DNA of 64,000 nt from Globodera rostochiensis (lineage: Eukaryota > Nematoda > Chromadorea > Rhabditida > Heteroderidae), in the NCBI GenBank assembly GCA_018350325.1, contig JAEVLN010000001.1, positions 5,051,254-5,115,253 of the forward strand, read 5' to 3'. Below the pieces are notes generated by a model. It had not been told where the DNA came from. It worked only from the letters and a program-made list of their open reading frames with translations, and searched no databases. The position numbers and the translations under genes are program-made. Below, piece by piece: positions 35,763 to 46,400 of the stretch. Position 1 is the first letter of the stretch; the number at the start of each line of letters is the position of its first letter.

Positions 35763-37201
35763 TTATTCCGTTTCTTCTGTCGCTGCCAAAGTATTTGAGC
35801 GTGTCGCCCACTTTCCCCGCTGCTGGCAAACGCTTTCCTTTCCGCCCTCAGACGGCCGTCGGTATGCGCCCAGTCGGGGAGTAGACGCATTAACGCTTGA
35901 ACCCCTCGGCGACGAAGCGCCGATAGTACGGTCGTAGCCGACGCGCATTTGGACGATTATGAAATTGATCTGAATGGACGAATTTGTTGTGCGCGGGGGG
36001 TAGGGGGGGGGCTGTGCCATTGTCTTCCACAAGTCATGCCCTTCGGCGTTGAGGAACACTTCCTTCGGCGGGTTATCTTCAAAGCAGCGGCAAAACAATG
36101 CCCAGTGATGACTGTATGGGGAGGGATTTAAAGAGGAATCCAACGTAAACTGGTCCAAATTACTTTTCGATAGGCCAGCGAAGTCGCTGAAAGTGAAAGT
36201 GGATTATTAATTAATTCCCGCTAAATACGATCCCCCCATTATTTAATTTGGGGTTTGGCGTCAAATTATGCATTTACCGCGTGTTGTGCCCCCAAGTGCT
36301 GAAAATTGGGAATAATCTCTAATTGGATTCTGAGAAGGGAAAGTCTTCTCACCTGAAGTGCCAAGCAAACCTAAAGGCTTAAGGATTGAATAAAAGGCAT
36401 TGGCATTCGGGAAAAGACCTTTTGCACTTCTTCGAGCAGGTTAGCTAACACGAAATCGAGAAGAACTGCAAAGTTTGCTGATTGACGTGCGAAAATGGGA
36501 CTGTTTGCTATTTCACGATCACTGTGGCCGAGCTGAGAGAAGAATCACCGAACAAATGGAAGTCGCGGGGGGGGGGGGGGGGAGTCCCAACCAAATCGAA
36601 GAATTGGTACATTTGGGCATTTGAGCGGAGGAGATGGGACATTATGTTTCGGGCGCAGTCTGAGATCTCCGATTCCGGTGAACGTTCCCAAATCTTCTGT
36701 AGTATTTGGATTTGATGGGCAGACATTCCCGTGACGGCATCTGAAGGGAGGGACTCATTGTTTACTCAGCACATTCCGCGTGTCAGTTTTTGCTGGCCTT
36801 TTTTCTTATCTTCCAACAAGTCATTTTGACCACCACTTTGGTTGCGGAACTGCTTCATGCGGATGGCGCACGCCTGTTGAAGGGCCGGATGCTGCGAATG
36901 CGGATTCTAAAGGCCGTTAGTGCTGCTGAATAAATGCCCTCTTGCCAATTTCCACCTGCAATTGTTGTCCAATTAGCTGAGCTGCCGCTTTTTCCGGATT
37001 CCAGAGTTCTTGAATCCGCGACTTTTTCAAGTCCGTCTTCGGCCCATACTGCGCCGATTTTCTCAAATAAACTCGCTAAGCATTCTTTGAATGGTCGTTT
37101 CCCCACCTATGTTCAATGGCACCGATTTCGAGTGCCGCGTTGGGTTCTAAACTTTTGCTCCTTGACTGGCGGCGTTTCTGCTGCTGCTGCTGTTGCTGCA
37201 T
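35763..37201 (-). CDS. Globin with polyglutamine N-terminal extension
   Basis: The gene starts MQQQQQQKRRQSRSKSLEPN at 37201 and stops at 35763. Exons join in phase into an extension of about 90 residues, then a globin fold: GMSAHQIQILQKIWER, MYQFFDLLGHSDREIANS, ANFAVLLDFVLANLLEEV, LGAQHA with the likely proximal His, HHWALFCRCFEDN, NAEGHDLWKTM and NFIIVQMRVGYDRT, and a Ser/Arg-rich tail. Divergent nematode globins often have such extensions and bind haem in neurons or other cells; sensing or oxygen binding here is inferred. The last intron appears to use a GC donor (ATG|GCACAG, ending TTCAG near 35990); without splicing the frame stays open with a Pro-rich insert. It converges with CDC73. 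Confidence 0.82.
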
Positions 37202-37938
37202 TTGAAAAGTGAGGCGCAAATTGCGTGATGAAATGCAAGAGCTACTGGACACTTTGGCGCAGACACTGCCCCCCTCCGAAACTTTTCTGCCGGCGTTGAA
37301 TCCTCCTTTGGACTAAAGGCTTTTTGTTGCTTTTGTTGCTATCGGCTAATAAAGCTTTTTTCCACAAAGTAATCCATGTTGATTCGAGCCCAAGGACGAA
37401 CACTTGCCTGGGACTCCGTCTGCGGCTGGGGGGTTCCCTGACTTTGGCCCATCCAGGCGACCTGCGAGATAAACTTGCCACAGAAAAGGCAATTTTCGCT
37501 AAAACCGCGTGTCTTCCGTGAGATGCCGTCCTTTCCCCAGGTTCTGCCGACTTTATCTCCACTGCCTTTCTGCTGTCGGTTGTTCCGTCCCTAATCGAGC
37601 GTAAATGACCGGAACTACGGCAGAGGGGAAGAGCAAACTGGCACTTTGTTCGCCCCCATCGTTGTCATTGACAATCCATCACAAAATGTGGAAGAAGCAG
37701 AAGTGCTTGAATGATGGTGGCAGAGTCAGAGCGTTCCCCCCCCCCTCCCGGGCCATCCGACCCAAAACCAGTGAATGAGTGAGTGCAAATTTACCAATTC
37801 AGGAAAAGCCAATTTCTGTGGGGACAATATGGCTGGCGAGTATGAAAAAGTTTAATGAACATAAAATAATGAGGATGTTGAAGCCGTCCATCCGTTTGCA
37901 CTCCTCCTCCTCTAAGTTCACTTTGGCGTTCTATTCTA
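37202..37938. other. Spacer between globin and WAP gene
   Basis: This is the presumed promoter of the globin gene and 3' UTR of the WAP gene, both on the minus strand. A minus-strand open segment at 37550-37360 (ENCLFCGKFISQVAWMGQSQ) has no supporting neighbours and was not called. A C run lies at 37735-37747. Confidence 0.4.
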
Positions 37939-38733
37939 CTAAATTTGATGCCTCTCCACGCACATATTGTACCCGCAGCCCGTGTCACAACAAAGTGCCG
38001 ACTTCGCGCAGTCCTGATTGTGATGGCACCAATTGATCGGCTTATGCTGTGCATGTTTTGTTTAAATGCCGAGCCCATCTTATTCAGCTGGGTCGCATTT
38101 TGTAAAAGCTACCCAAGCTGAACGAGGTCCTCGCTATTACTTTTAAGCAGGACACGTCCAATTGGGCAGGCGTCGGACACTCTCCTTCCCCGGGGGCACA
38201 ACACGGGTCACCCGTTATTTGCACACACAACTGTCGAAGAGGTAAATCAGTCGAAAATGACCCAAAGGATTCTGAGAGAATTAGAGGAAATAAATCTTGA
38301 GCCAATTCCTGGCATTTGAATGATCGGTCGGTTGAGTGATTAAAATGAATCGGCCCCTTTATTTACAAACCCGAAACGTATCACATTGTTCTGTCTGGTT
38401 GCAACTGCTCGGAATGTATTTGAAAGTGCAGTGTCGTAATTTACCTTTCAAAGTGTAAAGTGCGCGTTCCTTTCAAACCGATTAAAAACCTTTTCTTTGG
38501 GCATTTCGTCTTATTCCATTGTTTCCGTCTCCGAAACCAATAAATTCGAAGCCATCTGCCGGTTCGGGAAGCGCGAAGGGGCCGTGAGGGTTTTCGGTAG
38601 TGACCACTGGGGGTTTTGGTGTAATTCGTATGGGCGGTCTCAAAAGAAATTCCGAAGCGATGGAGGAGACTAGAAAGAGAATGATGAGGAAGGAGTGCGC
38701 AAGACGTGAATAGAACATCCTTAAAAGAGTCAT
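37939..38733 (-). CDS. Secreted WAP four-disulfide-core protein
   Basis: Three exons (38733-38490, 38271-38141, 38046-37939) sum to 483 bp, giving 160 aa with consistent phases. The N-terminus MTLLRMFYSRLAHSFLIILF, then LVSSIAS, is a signal peptide. A Pro-rich linker follows. One WAP domain closes the protein: eight cysteines spread over ECPTPAQLDVSCLK, NWCHHNQDCAKSALCC and DTGCGYNMC, the exact spacing of the WAP core. WAP domains are small extracellular folds that often inhibit proteases or act against microbes. The reactive loop is not conserved enough to say which. An upstream ATG in another frame (38856) is not favoured because it lacks a signal peptide continuous with the WAP frame. Confidence 0.82.
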
Positions 38734-39455
38734 GGGTGAAGAAGAAGTGCCATTTTCGGAAGATGTTGGAAGGAATGGTTGGAAGGAAAAGAATGACCAC
38801 CAAACCCGGGGGGGGGGGGGAAGAAGGAATTGTGTTGGGAGGAAAAGAATGATCAACAGCCCTTCCCGCTCGTTGTTTCAGACAAAGAAATAGCGGAACA
38901 ATGTTTGCCGCTGCCTTTTTTTATATTATTTACTATCGATATTTATGAATCCTCGCTATTTTTGGCCAACTTAATTTGCTTGCAACTTTCTTCATAGTGC
39001 TTTCCGACGCAAAATTTTTGCGGGTTCGTACTCACAAATCAACACCGGGATTTTTTTCTCCTTTTAGCATTTTCTTCGATTTGTTGCCGCACCCATAGTC
39101 CATGGAATGTTTTTGAACGAATCGTTGGTAATAATAAATCTTTGGCGTTCTGTTATGTGTAAAAAAAGAAATGGAATCAAGTTGACCGCACTTCCGCATC
39201 CGAAGGTCGAAAGTGTTGTAGCTTTCTTCACCTTAAACCGACTAGGTCGAACATAATACCAATAGCTTGCGATGAGGTAGAGTTATCATTGAGTTAAAGC
39301 TAAGTGATTGGACTTTAAAAAGGTTATGGCCAAAAAAGTGAAAAATCCAAAAATGGCCATTTTTGGAGGTTTTATGGCCATAACTTTGTTCATAATTATC
39401 AGATCGCTTTACAATAAAATCGAATTCTTTTCAGAAATATTATTTTGAACGGCGA
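38734..39455. other. Divergent promoter region of WAP and SRD5A genes
   Basis: No gene was recognised. The segment holds a G run at 38810-38820 and a small inverted-repeat structure at 39323-39384. Confidence 0.4.
39323..39384. repeat. Nested inverted repeat with 20-bp perfect palindrome
   Basis: GTTATGGCC at 39323-39331 is mirrored by GGCCATAAC at 39376-39384. Inside lies the perfect palindrome CCAAAAATGGCCATTTTTGG at 39347-39366. It could be a tiny foldback element or a dyad binding site ahead of the SRD5A gene. Confidence 0.65.
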
Positions 39456-40621
39456 ATGTTTTTGCTATCATTTCTCAGCAAATTTTTACGTATATCGGAG
39501 TTACAACATTTAATTTTGCATGATGGAAGATTTTTGCTATTTTTGGCTAACTTTATGATTGCCTCGGCAGTGATCACCTTCGTCACTTTCAATTTTCTGG
39601 GAATGCGTGCTTCGTACGGAAGATACGCAAAATTTTCGACTTTCTCTGAGGTTTTTATAAAATCATCAATTCCCCAAATATTTGCCAAGAGGTAAGCAGA
39701 GTCTTAAAAGATCGGTATTTGTTTTTTTGCGGAAGTTTTTACTTCGGACTCTTAGATTTTTTTTTGCGTTGATGTACTTTTCTGAAAATTCTTAGCACCC
39801 CCCCCCATTTATTGACATTGGCTCAAATTAAAATGATTACCAGTTCGCTATTCCGGCACGGATTGGTTGGTTCTTGCAAGAGATTCCTTCATTTATTTTG
39901 CCAACCGTTGCCGCATTTTGGCAAATTAAAATGCACTCTCTCTCTCTCGTCAATGCTCTCATTCTTCTAATGTTTGCGGGGCATTACTTTCAAAGGTTGG
40001 CCAAATGTTCGATCTTTTACTTCAACAAATTTGTTTAGGTCTTTTATTTACCCCTTCCTGATAAGAGGCGGAAAAGCCATCCCCGTTCATCTTTTGTTGT
40101 TGGGATTTATTTTTTGCACATGGAATGGCACGATCCAAGGATTTTATCATGCAAAATACGCCGTCTACCATTCTGACCATTTTTGGACTTTTGGAAGCTT
40201 AATCGGTTACCCCCAGGCTACACTTTGGCCATTGTTGCATTTTTGGTGTCAGGTCTGCCGCTCTTTGCGCTCGGAATGTTTATCAACATCCAATCCGACC
40301 AAATTCTTCGCAGTCTCAGGGCCTCGGGCGAAATTGGCTATAAAATTCCTCGTGGTGCAATGTTCGAATTTGTCTCAAGCGCAAATTTTTTTGGTGAAAT
40401 TGTTGAATGGGTCGGATACGCTTTTTTTGCCCAAACTCGGGTTGCTTGGGCCTTTGCCTTGTTCACCGCTGCGAATACAATTCCACGAGCGAAGGAACAC
40501 CACAGGTCAGGCCAATTCTCTGCTTAATTAATTTCAAAGACAATTCACTTTCAGATGGTACTTGGAGAAATTCGCCGATTACCCTAAAACCCGAAGTGCA
40601 ATCATCCCATTTCTGTATTAA
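39456..40621 (+). CDS. Steroid 5-alpha-reductase family protein, with one apparent 1-bp deletion
   Basis: Four exons: 39456-39650, 39844-39995, 40039-40505 and 40555-40621. Markers of the SRD5A family occur in order: ASYGRYAKFSTFS, IPARIGWFLQEIPSFILP, SFIYPFLIRGGK, NIQSDQILRSLR, GYKIPRGAMFEFVSSANFFG, EIVEWVGYA, PRAKEHHRWYLEKF and the end YPKTRSAIIPFLY. It is a multi-pass ER membrane enzyme that reduces the delta-4 double bond of 3-oxo steroids using NADPH; in nematodes it probably acts on dietary sterols. The protein is 293 aa from this ATG, or 260 aa from Met 39555, closer to the human 259. In exon 3 the run of five C at 40210-40214 must gain one C to keep the frame. BCAS2 follows 220 bp later on the same strand. 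Confidence 0.85.
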
Positions 40622-40837
40622 TCTCTTTCATTTCTACTCGGCTTGTACGATTGTCCCGATTAATTTGGGACGCTTTGTTGCGTTTCTTTTGCTTTGTCCT
40701 TTCAATTAATTTTTTTGTGCGCCGATACAATAAAAAATAATAAAATTAAATATGAAATTCCTTTACTTTTTGTGTGATTTGTTTTGCGCATTTATTATAT
40801 TACCCTGTTTTTTCATATTAATCATAAGATATTCTTT

Positions 40838-40839
40838 AG
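40838..40839 (+). promoter_or_regulatory. Candidate trans-splice acceptor of BCAS2
   Basis: ATATTCTTTAG ends two bases before the ATG at 40842. It lies 218 bp downstream of the SRD5A stop on the same strand, which is consistent with a spliced-leader acceptor inside an operon and favours this ATG over the in-frame upstream one. Confidence 0.45.
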
Positions 40840-40841
40840 AA

Positions 40842-41936
40842 ATGAGTCCGTCTAATGCCGGGAAAGAAATGTCTCTGTTATCGAATTCAAAGCTTGAAAA
40901 TTCCGACGGAATTGTTTTGGACGCGCTGCCGTGAGTGTTTTTACTACTAGTAATTGGGTTCGCAAAGTCGACTTTGGCCCGGATGGTTTTTTTCGGATAG
41001 CTCAAAGCCCAGTCCGTGGGTCCCGATCCGGGTGATTCGCTTAAAATGGTCCTCAAAATAAACGAAACGTACATTTATACTGCTCTAAATTTATAAAAAA
41101 ACCGGGTCCCTTTGTTTGAAAATTCCGGATTTCTTGACGCGGCCCCGGAAATTTTTCTCTTGTTTTAAGGTACATAGATGACCAACACTACACTGACGAA
41201 CACCGCCAATTGGCTCTCCAACTGATCCAATCTGAATGCAAAAAGTTCCCAATGACCAAGAACTACCTGAGAAATCTGCTCGAACCCGATTACGACAAAT
41301 TCCTTACTCCGAGACTAATTGAGCTCCAGGCGAAGTTGTCCAACAAGCAAGTCGGTCGGATTGAGTTTTTATACTTTTTAAGCAAAAAATTTTCAGGAAG
41401 TTGAGAAGATCGACTTGCTCCGTTACGAAGTGCCGTCTCCGGCAAATACGAGCCGAGCAACCAACAAAAAAGCTTGGGTCAGTGCCATCGACAATTGCAG
41501 GGCCCAATTGGCGAATCAATCGCTTCGAAGAATGAATCTGGAGATTTTGGACGAATTTGGTCGGCGGATTGAATTGTTTTCCCCGACTCACTTTACTTGG
41601 CTTTAGGACCAGAAGCGTTTCTACGGTCCAATCAACATTTAAAGCGGCAGGCTGAGAAAGAGGAAGTCGAACTGTTCAAGGTCGAAACGCCCTCAAAAAT
41701 CTTTTTATTTCCTTGTAAATCTAACAATTTAGCTTCGTTCTCAACTCTATGAACTGAACGCCCGGCGGAAGCGATCGCAGTTGGAAGCCGGGGAAAAGCT
41801 GGTGGCGTTGGGTCTGACTTGGGTGGAGTTGGTGACCAAGAATGCCGGAATGGTTGTGGCAAATGACACTTTGGAAGCTGAAATTCGCGTAATGGCAAAG
41901 CAGTTGAAAGTGGATCCTGGCATTAATCACGAATAG
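40842..41936 (+). CDS. BCAS2: Pre-mRNA splicing factor SPF27 / BCAS2
   Basis: Five exons (40842-40930, 41170-41350, 41397-41559, 41607-41680, 41733-41936) sum to 711 bp and give 236 aa, against 225 in human. Conserved blocks are VLDALPYIDDQHYT, KKFPMTKNYLRNLLEPDYDK, LLRYEVPSP, ATNKKAWVSAIDNCRAQLAN, LRSQLYELNARRKRSQLEAG and LTWVELVTKNAGMVVANDTL. This is a core subunit of the PRP19/CDC5L spliceosome complex in the nucleus, and its C-terminus is a coiled coil. An in-frame upstream Met (40752) would add a membrane-like segment foreign to the family, so the Met next to the acceptor at 40839 was chosen. Confidence 0.94.
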
Positions 41937-43456
41937 CTTGTGGGAGACGAAGTCAATCATTTTTATGCTTTTCGTATTGATAAATCGATTTAACGTTTTA
42001 CGGTAATTGGAATAGGAATTTAACTCGAGACTCCTACTTAAAACTTATGATTAACATTGGATCATTAAACCGCTTTCCTTTCTCTGCTGAGTCACCACAA
42101 AAAGTGATTGCTTATTTGTTGTCGACGAGACGAGCTTAGGCCAAATTCGTTCACCTCTTATTTGTTAGTTACAACTTGCCGCGTTGACTTTAATTGCGAA
42201 GGACTTTCTCTTCTGATGAAGAAAGTCCCCCCCTCCCCCTCTCTCTCAGTTAAGTTAGCCTTCTTCCCCCCCCCCCCCCCGCCCCCCTCCCGTCTCCATT
42301 CATTCTCCCCTTTCATCGAGCGACGTGATGAGGTTTGTCGCAGCATTATCTGAGATGGTGCCGTTCTCCTCTCCTCTGCTCAGAGAATCCCCCCCCCCCC
42401 GCCGTCTGTTGTTTACTGTTTAAAAGGGGAATTTGTAATTGGTTCGACATTGATGGGTTCTGAGTCGGGAGAGGTCTTTAATTGTAGCCTTTGACCCTCT
42501 AAAAGCCGTTTTTGATTGCCAGATGTGTGTTCCCTTCGGCGAGTTCACTCACAAATGGAAAGGGATGCCTTTCCGATTCCCCCCCCCCCCGCCTCTCCCC
42601 CTCCCCCCGCGGCGTTTTGCCTCCTAACATTTAATCGCTTCACGCCGATTGCCAAAACCAACCGATTTTACGGTAAATTTGCTGCCCGCCCGCCCACCCA
42701 TTCATTGCCTCGGGCTATTTGCTTCATTCGATTCGCTCGCCGTTTCCCTGCCAGCGCATTGCCGCCGTTATGTTTGGGTCGCTGTCGCCTCTCTCCCCAA
42801 ACTCCAAAAGTAATTGCCAAATGAGTCAAAGGGCACAACGCTCTCCGGGCCATGGCTTTTCGTCCGCTTCCGTTTAATTTGGGACAATTTTATTGCTTTG
42901 CAATGCGATCGCTTAAATTTCCATCTCCTCAAAGTTCGAAGGGTGGGGATCAGATTTCCTTCCCCCCCGGGATAATTCTTGAGAAATTCCCAATGAACGA
43001 AAAGTCCCAACCGCCGATGGTGCCAATCCCCGCCATTCATTGTCCCCCTCAGCGGATTCGTCACCGGCCAATTGCCCACAATGCCGCCGTAGGAGTGGCC
43101 CTGCAGGTCGTCACTTTGGCCTCGACGGCCTTTCGCCTGCTGATGATGACGTCCATCAGCAGCAGAGAAACGGAGGTCGGTTGTTCGAGTTGCCCCCCGG
43201 CGTTCCCCCCCCCCCCCCCGGCGTTTTTGAGTTTCCCTCCCCCTCCCCCCACCCGCCCCCGGCGTTTTCGCCCAAATGAGCCAACTGTACAATTTGTTTT
43301 GCTTCTCAAATCATCGACGGGACTTTGTTTTTGTTCAGAGAGTTTGCGCCGTTTTGGAACACAAATAAACCCATTTTTGCCTCTCATCTCCAATATTCGT
43401 TTGGTCATTCTTTTTTTCCTTTTCTTCCTTTAGTGTCCGATTCTCTCCTCCCGCCC
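41937..43456. other. Intergenic region with C-rich runs
   Basis: The C runs at 42228-42240, 42268-42282, 42391-42401 and 42580-42590 are the main feature. The frames at 42516-43433 are Pro/Arg-rich and were not called. A 5' exon of the potassium channel may lie near 43143 (MMTSISSRETE before a possible GT donor), but this is not certain. Confidence 0.4.
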
Positions 43457-46400
43457 ATGTCCATCTCCGTCTCCAGCCAGGGCCTCTCTTCCATTTGTTC
43501 ACCCCCAACACTTTCACGGCAGTTCACTCAACAGGAGCAGCAACTCACACAAAGTCGGCAAAGGTAAGCCAAAAAAAAGTCAAACATCACTCATAACGCT
43601 TTTTCTCGAATAACGCATTTATTCATGCCCTCTGGTTCTCCCCTCCCCCCGCCGAGACATTCCTACCGGTTCATTCCCCCCCCCCCCACACAAACATTTG
43701 AATAGATTGCGTGGCGTTCCCGTGGTGACTGAAGCGGGAGGGGGGGGGGGGGGGGGGAGGGCTCTTAAGCTGCGATTAATTGCCAACAGCGAGGGTAGGG
43801 AGGCATTTTCGTTAATGGCCAAAAGGCACATGGCACTTCCTCCGACGGGCCCAGACGGGCGGACGCTACGGAAGGGAAACACTGTGGGAGAGGCGTCTTC
43901 CCCGAAATTGAGGTTAATTGTTGGCCCGAGGACTCCGCAGTGACTAAGTTTTGGTCCATTTTAATGATTGATTAAGTTATTTGTGCCTGTCTCTTTGTGT
44001 TAATGTCTCCCCCGCCCCTTCAGTTGTTCTGGACGTCCACTGACAAATCGGCACAACAAATCGTGCGATTGGCTTGGTCCCGGCACCGTCAAATCATTTC
44101 AGCCGAACGCACTGCCTCAGCAAGATGAAGTCCATGTGTTGACCAATCCGATCGCGCAGGTTGGTTTGGAGTCAGTCTTTTTGTTCGTCTGCCCCAAAGA
44201 AAGACACAAAAACGCAATCGTTGCGGCGGGTACTCGCAACGTTATACCCGCGGATACGGGTAATACTGAACGTCGCGGGTTGGGTACCCGCACGGGTAAT
44301 TTTTTCAAAAACTGGGCGGGTGCCCGGATCCGTACCCGCGGGGCGGATATTGTACTACTTGGTGCATCTCACTCTTTTATTGGGTTAATGAGCCAGTCGG
44401 TCGGTCGGTCCTTTGATGTCGTGCCTGTGCCCTCTTCCCCCCCCCCCCGGTGCTCTTCTCCCCCCCCCTTTCCCCGGTGCCCCTCCCCCCCCCTCCCCCG
44501 GTGCCCTCCCCCCCCCCCACCGCCCCTTCCCCCCCCCTCTCCCCCGGTGCCCTCCTCCCCCCCCCCCCCCTCCCCCGGTGCCCTCCCCCCCCCCTCCCGG
44601 TGCCCTCCCCCCCCCCCTCCCCCGGTGCCCTCCCCCCCCCACCCCCGCCCCCCCCTCCCCCCCCCTCTCCCCGCCCTAACGTCCGCTTCATTTCCTTCCA
44701 TTTGCATTTTTGCCACAAATTTGTCCAACGAAGCCAAATGTGTGACAGCTCCTCGTTTTTCCAGCCAAAGGCTGAGAATGGCCGACTTTGTGCGTCTGAT
44801 ATTTAAAGTGCAATTTGTATTTATTTTCACCTTTTCACAAATTCCCACGACTTTTTCTCTTTCGCTTTTCTTTTCAATTTTTAAAAGATTTGTTTCCCAA
44901 AATCACAATTCCCTTTTCTGCTTATTTTGGACTCATTTTGTGCGTGGGAATTGGGGAAATGGAACCCTTCTGCTGTTGATGGCCGGGGGGGAGGCCCATG
45001 AACGAACGCCACAAATTGAATGCCAACAATTCTTCACTCGTCGACTCGACCCAAAGCCTCAAAATTAATCCGTCGCAATGCTTCTGCCTCCGCCGTCCAC
45101 GCCAAGCCCCCGCCACCATTCCCCCCTCCGTCCCGTGCTCAGCTTCGGAAGTCACCAGAAGTTGGGTTCGTCGCCGTCTATTCCATTAAGCGCCCTTTCA
45201 TCCCGACGAACGACGATGGTACTTCTGAGCCCCGATGGAAGCTTCGTGAAAAGGCGAAGTCGCGCGAGTTCCGTTTTCCTTGTGAGAGAGAGAAGACGGG
45301 ACGGTGGGGGGGGGAGACGGGGGGACCACAATATGAACAAGTACAACAAAAGGACGGTGGGGGGGGGGGAGGAGACGGGGGGACCACAATATGAACAAGT
45401 ACAACAAAAGGACGGTGGGGGGGGGGAGACGGGGGGACCACAATATGAACAAGTACACAAAGGGACGGTGGGAGGGGGGGAGGAGACGGGGGGACCACAA
45501 TATGAACAAGTACAACAAAGGGAACCCGACCGACCACCCCCCACCCACAACAAAAGAAGAACGGACGGAGGCGCCTTCGTCCCTCGGCCACCCTTCCGTT
45601 TAGGTCTCCTCGGACATCCTCAAGGCCAGCGGGTACACCCACCAATTCAAAAAGCTCCTCTCATCCGGCACTCGGACACGTCCCCAAGACGCGGCCACCT
45701 GCGAAAGGCTTCCCTCGACGGACGCCGAAGGGATTTGCAAGCAGCAAAGTCTTGGTAAGCGACCGCCAATTAACTCGGCACTAATTGCCTCCTCTCATTG
45801 TCCGCTTTCTCTTCCCTTCCCTTCGCTTCCATTCCCCGTGCCGTCTCTCCGCACAATTCAAACATTTCCCTTCTGTTATTTGTGCCTTCTTTACCTTTGC
45901 CAATTTTGCCAATAATGGCCTTTCCACAACAATCCCCGACAGACGCTGTTACGGTGAAATTTGAGAACAGCTGGAAAGAGTGGGGGGGGGGGGGAGGGAA
46001 GGTGCCGGATTTGCGTTGCCGGGACATTATTTGTTCTGTGTGGAAAGGGAAGGGGAGGGGAGGGGACGACGTCGACTAATCCGCCAGAAGAAGACGAAAT
46101 CGGAGAAGAAATCGAATCGGAGGAGAAGAAGCCTCATAAAGCAGCCTCAGGAAATTCCGAGTGCCGTTGCGAGAAATCCCGACGAAGGTAATCATCGAGA
46201 GTGAAGACAGGCAGGCTCCCAGCCGATGATTATGTTGGCTAACATCAATTCGGCCCCTCCGAGTCCGAGTGCTTATCCCTGCCGATCCCCCCAATCCACC
46301 GCCGTCGCCTCCAAACTCTTTGCCAATGCGTCGTCCCCCCGGGCGTTAGTCCCTCTGCCGCGTCCATCCAGCGCTCTCATCCGCCATTTTTCCACTGAAC

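Noticed and set aside
40752..40841. N-terminal membrane segment as part of BCAS2
   Set aside because: The family starts near VLDALPY; an acceptor-like AG directly precedes the ATG at 40842, so the upstream codons are probably 5' outron sequence.
44136..45068. Long Pro-rich open frame (310 codons) and Gly-rich frames on the opposite strand
   Set aside because: They run through C-rich tandem repeats; lack of stops follows from composition. Only the first part (44136-44159) belongs to a likely SK-channel exon.
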